From: Eimeria necatrix
Taxonomy: Eukaryota; Apicomplexa; Conoidasida; Eucoccidiorida; Eimeriidae
Length of the DNA: 10,231 nucleotides
Reading direction: 5' to 3'
Assembly: GCF_000499385.1 (NCBI RefSeq)
Contig: NW_013654841.1
Coordinates: 2,004-12,234, forward strand
Part shown: in pieces, positions 7,368 to 10,231 of the stretch
Layout of the letters: each line of letters begins with the position of its first letter
Position numbering within the stretch: position 1 is the first letter of the stretch
Notes under the pieces: generated by a model
What the model was told of the DNA's origin: nothing
Databases searched by the model: none
What the model saw: the letters and a program-made list of their open reading frames with translations, nothing else
Position numbers and translations under genes: made by a program

Positions 7368-7723
7368 CAAATGATCATTCCACGTCATGCTTTATGGTGC
7401 GCACGGTTGCACCCAAAACCCTGTAATTCTAATATCGTTTTGCATTTACCGTAGGCGTTTCTTGCGCACATTGAGAAGGACTAGATAGTTTAGTGCGCGA
7501 TGGCGTGTCTGTTTGGGGTGAAACTGTATGTGCATCTTTGTGCATTGCCCAGTTTATGTGTTGCGAGTATGAATCATTCCAATGCGTTTCGCAGTGCAGC
7601 TAGTGGTTATTTATTAATATGTGAAGCTTAGCGTGTGTGCTAATCCTCTTTCGCGCAATGCTTTTTGGCGTTTCTTGTGTGCAGAATTGTGAATGTTGTG
7701 CGCGGCAACTGGGTTCCCAACTG
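7368..7723 (+). repeat. Large direct repeat, first copy (identical part)
   Basis: All 356 bases are identical to 9876-10231, with no substitution or indel on line-by-line comparison. Upstream flanks (before 7368 and before 9876) are unrelated. The copies are 2508 bp apart and the match continues to the last base of the window, so its true length is unknown. If tandem, the unit is 7368-9875. The ends lack the TG...CA expected of an LTR at the visible edge, and no retroelement genes lie between the copies. Confidence 0.97.
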
Positions 7724-7864
7724 GCTAAGTTTTGGAGCGACTTGTTGTTGCATTGGTTCCTCGCATGTGTGTATATAGAGGCCGGCAATGTGCGGCTCAA
7801 CTGACCTGGATTCGAAGGTTTCGGAGCCGCCGGATGTTGTAGTGAAATGCTTTTTTTTAGCCAC
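7640..7864 (-). CDS. Weak hypothetical ~75-residue minus-strand ORF
   Basis: It begins with ATGGTGGCT and a lysine run (MVAKKKHF), then a Ser/Thr-rich part, and ends in a basic tail with TAG. It has no recognised motif. Its 3' part lies in the 356-bp identical repeat, so that end is duplicated at the window edge. Another minus-strand frame overlaps it, and chance is a sufficient explanation. Confidence 0.12.
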   Translation of the reverse strand: MAKKKHFTTTSGGSETFESRSVEPHIAGLYIHTCEEPMQQQVAPKLSQLGTQLPRTTFTILHTRNAKKHCAKED

Positions 7865-8015
7865 CATTGTGTCGTTTTAGCGCGACTCTTCAGCTTGCAT
7901 GTTGTGCGGCCCGACAGCCGACGATGAAGACATCTTGCATTGTGGCTAAAACAAGGGAAGACAGTGCAGCGTGCGGACGGATGCAGAATTTCCGACTATC
8001 ATATGCCTAAAGCAC

Positions 8016-8257
8016 CAACACACGCAATGACTCTCGCCACACGCAGTGTGGTCCGTTGACGCAAATGTTTGAGCATGCCACTTCATCGCCTTCTAGACAG
8101 TGCGTTTTGCTAAAACGATGGAACGGGAAGCAACACACGCAGTGACTCTCGCCACACGCAGTGCCACACGCAGTGTGGTTCGTTGTCGCAAAGGTTTAAG
8201 CATGCCACTTCATCGCCTTGTAGACAGTGCGTTTTGCTAAAACGGTGGAACGGGAAG
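8016..8257 (+). repeat. Tandem pair of 115/127-bp units, each with two hairpins
   Basis: Unit 1 (8016-8130) and unit 2 (8131-8257) differ at about seven positions. Unit 2 also has an extra 12-mer, because gccacacgcagt is doubled at 8151-8174. Each unit keeps two perfect 6-bp stems with 3-base loops: ccacac-gca-gtgtgg (8037-8051, 8164-8178) and cgtttt-gct-aaaacg (8103-8117, 8230-8244). The length difference is not a multiple of three overall (period 127 at the right part), so no common reading frame runs through both units. Confidence 0.93.
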
Positions 8258-8427
8258 CAGGGTATTGATGGAGAAGTAGAACTGCTTGAAGGAAATGTTC
8301 TGCTCAATATAGTGGGCAGTGCTGCATTGCGTATCGCCGCTGCGTTCGAGGCAAGAGGAAGCCTTTATTGTTGCCAGCAGTATGTTGCACGCTCAATTCA
8401 GTTCAGCAGGAAGACGCCTATTTTGGA

Positions 8428-8730
8428 ATGTTTGGCCGTCGACACGTCTGGGCGTGCAAATTGCGCAGGCAGAATATTTCGCATTATTACTCACCGAATA
8501 TGGGGAAGCTGGTGAAGGTGCTTTGGATTGAACCGAGAGGCTTGCTCCAGAAGGAACCGGCGTTGCTGCGCAAGCCATGTTACACGCTTACTGTCGCGTT
8601 CGCCTTCTCGAGTAGTGCATCAGTTTCTCTGTTGTGCGGGCTGGTTGGCTGCATCAACGTTGCTTTGTTAGTTGAAGAGGCCACCTCAATCTCAGCGCTG
8701 GCAAGGAGACGAAATCCGGCAGAGAGCTAA
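8428..8730 (+). CDS. Weak hypothetical ORF with one hydrophobic segment
   Basis: From the ATG at 8428 the frame has 100 codons. It is open further upstream, where an AG at 8408-8409 after cagttcagc could act as a splice acceptor. Residues 1-50 are basic with several aromatic residues. Residues 54-82 are almost wholly uncharged and hydrophobic (TLTVAFAFSSSASVSLL, then CGLVGCINVALLV), preceded by Arg-Lys and followed by Glu-Glu, as in a single membrane span. The tail is Arg-rich. Local GC is higher than in most of the window. No family is recognised, and overlapping frames at 8319-8531 and on the minus strand weaken the case. It lies within the putative 2508-bp unit, so a second copy may exist beyond the window. 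Confidence 0.2.
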   Translation: MFGRRHVWACKLRRQNISHYYSPNMGKLVKVLWIEPRGLLQKEPALLRKPCYTLTVAFAFSSSASVSLLCGLVGCINVALLVEEATSISALARRRNPAES

Positions 8731-8817
8731 ACTGTGTCTGAGGCTGCTGTAACGTATGCAGTGTCTTTGGAAGTTATTCATTGAGAAGGGGTCTGGGGAC
8801 CGTTTTTCTGTGAATTG

Positions 8818-9267
8818 ATGGTTCTGTCCTGTTGTGCAGGTATTGCCCGGTGCTGCGCAGACAGTAGGTGTTTCATGAAGGCACAGGGCGGCGTGGTGCG
8901 GCAGAAGTCGGACGGCCAGCGTTTGCGATCAGCAGCTATTCAAATTTTAACTGGGGCAGTAGCTCTCCGTCATGGGCCACGTTGGAATTTTTGTGTGCCC
9001 GGCAAGTCGTTTCAGTTTGGGTGGGCAAATACTGCCACGCTTTCGCAGCCCACAGACGTGCCGTCGTTGAAGCGGTGCGTTTTAATCTTGTACTTTGAGC
9101 GCGGGATGCACCTGCAAGCTTTTGTGTTGTCGTCCACAGGCAATCAAAGTGAATACTTTGAGCACTTGACCGAGTTTCTGACCATATGTTTAGCTGCGTT
9201 TCACACCAGTTGCTTCTCCAGTCCTCTCAAATTTTTCTCAGTGGGAGTGCATTCCACATCTTGGTGA
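8818..9267 (+). CDS. Weak hypothetical 149-residue ORF (longest in window)
   Basis: The frame runs from the ATG at 8818 to TGA at 9265-9267. The N-terminus is Cys-rich (MVLSCCAGIARCCADSRCF), then a basic stretch and a central part with FCVPGKSFQFGW. I see no known domain. A pyrimidine-rich tract ending ttgtgcag at about 8839 could instead be a splice acceptor, with the exon beginning at GTATTG, and a second one (gtcgtccacag) ends near 9140, so the true structure, if any, may be spliced. About 150 open codons is close to the longest expected by chance in a window of this size. It lies inside the putative 2508-bp unit. Confidence 0.22.
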   Translation: MVLSCCAGIARCCADSRCFMKAQGGVVRQKSDGQRLRSAAIQILTGAVALRHGPRWNFCVPGKSFQFGWANTATLSQPTDVPSLKRCVLILYFERGMHLQAFVLSSTGNQSEYFEHLTEFLTICLAAFHTSCFSSPLKFFSVGVHSTSW

Positions 9268-9875
9268 TGCATTGAAAGTAATAAGTGTGCGAGGTAGCAG
9301 AAAAAGAACAATTTACGCATTCCAGCCAGTGAGCGTTTTTCCTTGCCCACGGAGCAGCACTCGCCCTTGGTTGGGATGGCGAGTGCGTGTTCGCAGCACA
9401 GAACTATATTGCCTCGCTTCACACCGAACTGTGTTATTTTTGGCAGCCGTTCTTCAGGAAAAGACTCTGCGTTGTTGCTGAATCCCGCGCATTGCTTGAT
9501 TGGTTATCCCAAAAGGCGTCTTTGCGCAATTCCATGCATTCAAGGCGCTTCGTGCGGCAAATGGTCTATCTTCGCTACCTTTAGTGCACGTCGATGGACA
9601 ACTCGATGCGCACGTGCGACGGCAGTACTTTACAAAGTGCGGGTGTGCAGCAAGGGTATAAACTCGGTGACGTGCACAGCGACTCTGGCAGTTGTTGGGC
9701 TGTTTCTTCACATGTGGAGGTCCCAGGATGGACAGAAGTGGCACAGGGGAATGGTTGTGGCGGAGTGGAAATGACAATACGAGGAGCCTGTTTGAGTGCA
9801 GGTTTGTTGCAGTGTCACTCACAAGCACCTTCTTTCCGAGCGTTTGGGGTGCTCAGCAGCGTGGCTGGGTCCAGC
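9268..9875. other. Unrecognised stretch with conflicting ORFs
   Basis: Two plus-strand frames (9343-9774 and 9594-9962) and a minus-strand frame (9454-9828) are all open here. None has a recognisable domain, and mutual overlap on both strands suggests merely a stop-poor GC-richer patch. I cannot choose one. Confidence 0.4.
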
Positions 9876-10231
9876 CAAATGATCATTCCACGTCATGCTT
9901 TATGGTGCGCACGGTTGCACCCAAAACCCTGTAATTCTAATATCGTTTTGCATTTACCGTAGGCGTTTCTTGCGCACATTGAGAAGGACTAGATAGTTTA
10001 GTGCGCGATGGCGTGTCTGTTTGGGGTGAAACTGTATGTGCATCTTTGTGCATTGCCCAGTTTATGTGTTGCGAGTATGAATCATTCCAATGCGTTTCGC
10101 AGTGCAGCTAGTGGTTATTTATTAATATGTGAAGCTTAGCGTGTGTGCTAATCCTCTTTCGCGCAATGCTTTTTGGCGTTTCTTGTGTGCAGAATTGTGA
10201 ATGTTGTGCGCGGCAACTGGGTTCCCAACTG
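9876..10231 (+). repeat. Large direct repeat, second copy (runs off the window)
   Basis: Identical over all 356 bases to 7368-7723. The copy is cut by the window end, so it may continue as a full second 2508-bp unit. A contig that ends inside a repeat already present 2.5 kb upstream is also what a short-read assembly gives at a tandem array or a misjoin. Confidence 0.97.

Noticed and set aside
9343..9774. 143-codon plus-strand frame with a P-loop-like G-S-R-S-S-G-K-D
   Set aside because: Walker A needs Ser or Thr after Gly-Lys, whereas here it is Asp. The frame starts with TTG and overlaps a 124-codon minus-strand frame and another plus-strand frame, so it is probably a stop-poor patch.
7368..10231. 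The identical 356-bp repeats as LTRs of a retrotransposon
   Set aside because: The visible edge does not begin with TG, and no gag, protease, reverse transcriptase or integrase motifs could be seen between the copies.

Overview
This 10.2 kb window looks like gene-poor nuclear DNA of a eukaryote. It has no long bacterial-style ORFs, operon spacing or Shine-Dalgarno starts. The longest open frame is about 150 codons, roughly what chance gives in 10 kb at this composition. CpG is common and not depleted, which argues against a vertebrate. There are a few polypyrimidine-plus-AG sites that could be splice acceptors. A protist is possible, for example a coccidian-type genome with long non-coding stretches, but nothing here fixes the taxon and I hold that only weakly. 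No rRNA, tRNA, CRISPR array, reverse transcriptase, transposase or known mobile element could be recognised.

Layout. (1) 1-2240: mostly featureless, with a 14-bp tandem duplication, one weak minus-strand ORF and one short frame with a C-x2-C-x13-C-x2-C pattern behind a plausible splice acceptor. (2) 2241-4206: a degenerate tandem duplication with a period of about 1.03-1.05 kb. Between the two conserved arms (2241-2945 and 3267-3991) lies the most gene-like frame of the window. It ends at 3317 and encodes a zinc-finger-like segment followed by a charged helical tail. The left arm carries a frameshifted remnant of the same C-terminus. (3) 4207-5032: nothing recognised. (4) 5033-7081: a zone rich in inverted repeats. 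It holds a run of back-to-back perfect hairpins (5033-5126), a 44-bp tandem duplication, a nested double palindrome around an AT microsatellite (5722-5864), a stem-loop with a GAGA tetraloop (5921-5955) and a second group of stem-loops (6918-7081), with one weak ORF in between (6571-6876). (5) 7368-10231: the start of a large direct repeat. Bases 7368-7723 recur without a single difference at 9876-10231, and the second copy runs off the window end. This implies a 2508-bp tandem unit, a recent dispersed duplication or an assembly artefact. The unit contains a smaller tandem pair (8016-8257) and two weak ORFs (8428-8730 and 8818-9267).

No pathway or multi-gene system can be reconstructed. The strongest facts are the repeats and inverted repeats, which can be read directly. 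All protein-coding calls are low confidence, because no homologue was recognised and frames overlap freely on both strands.
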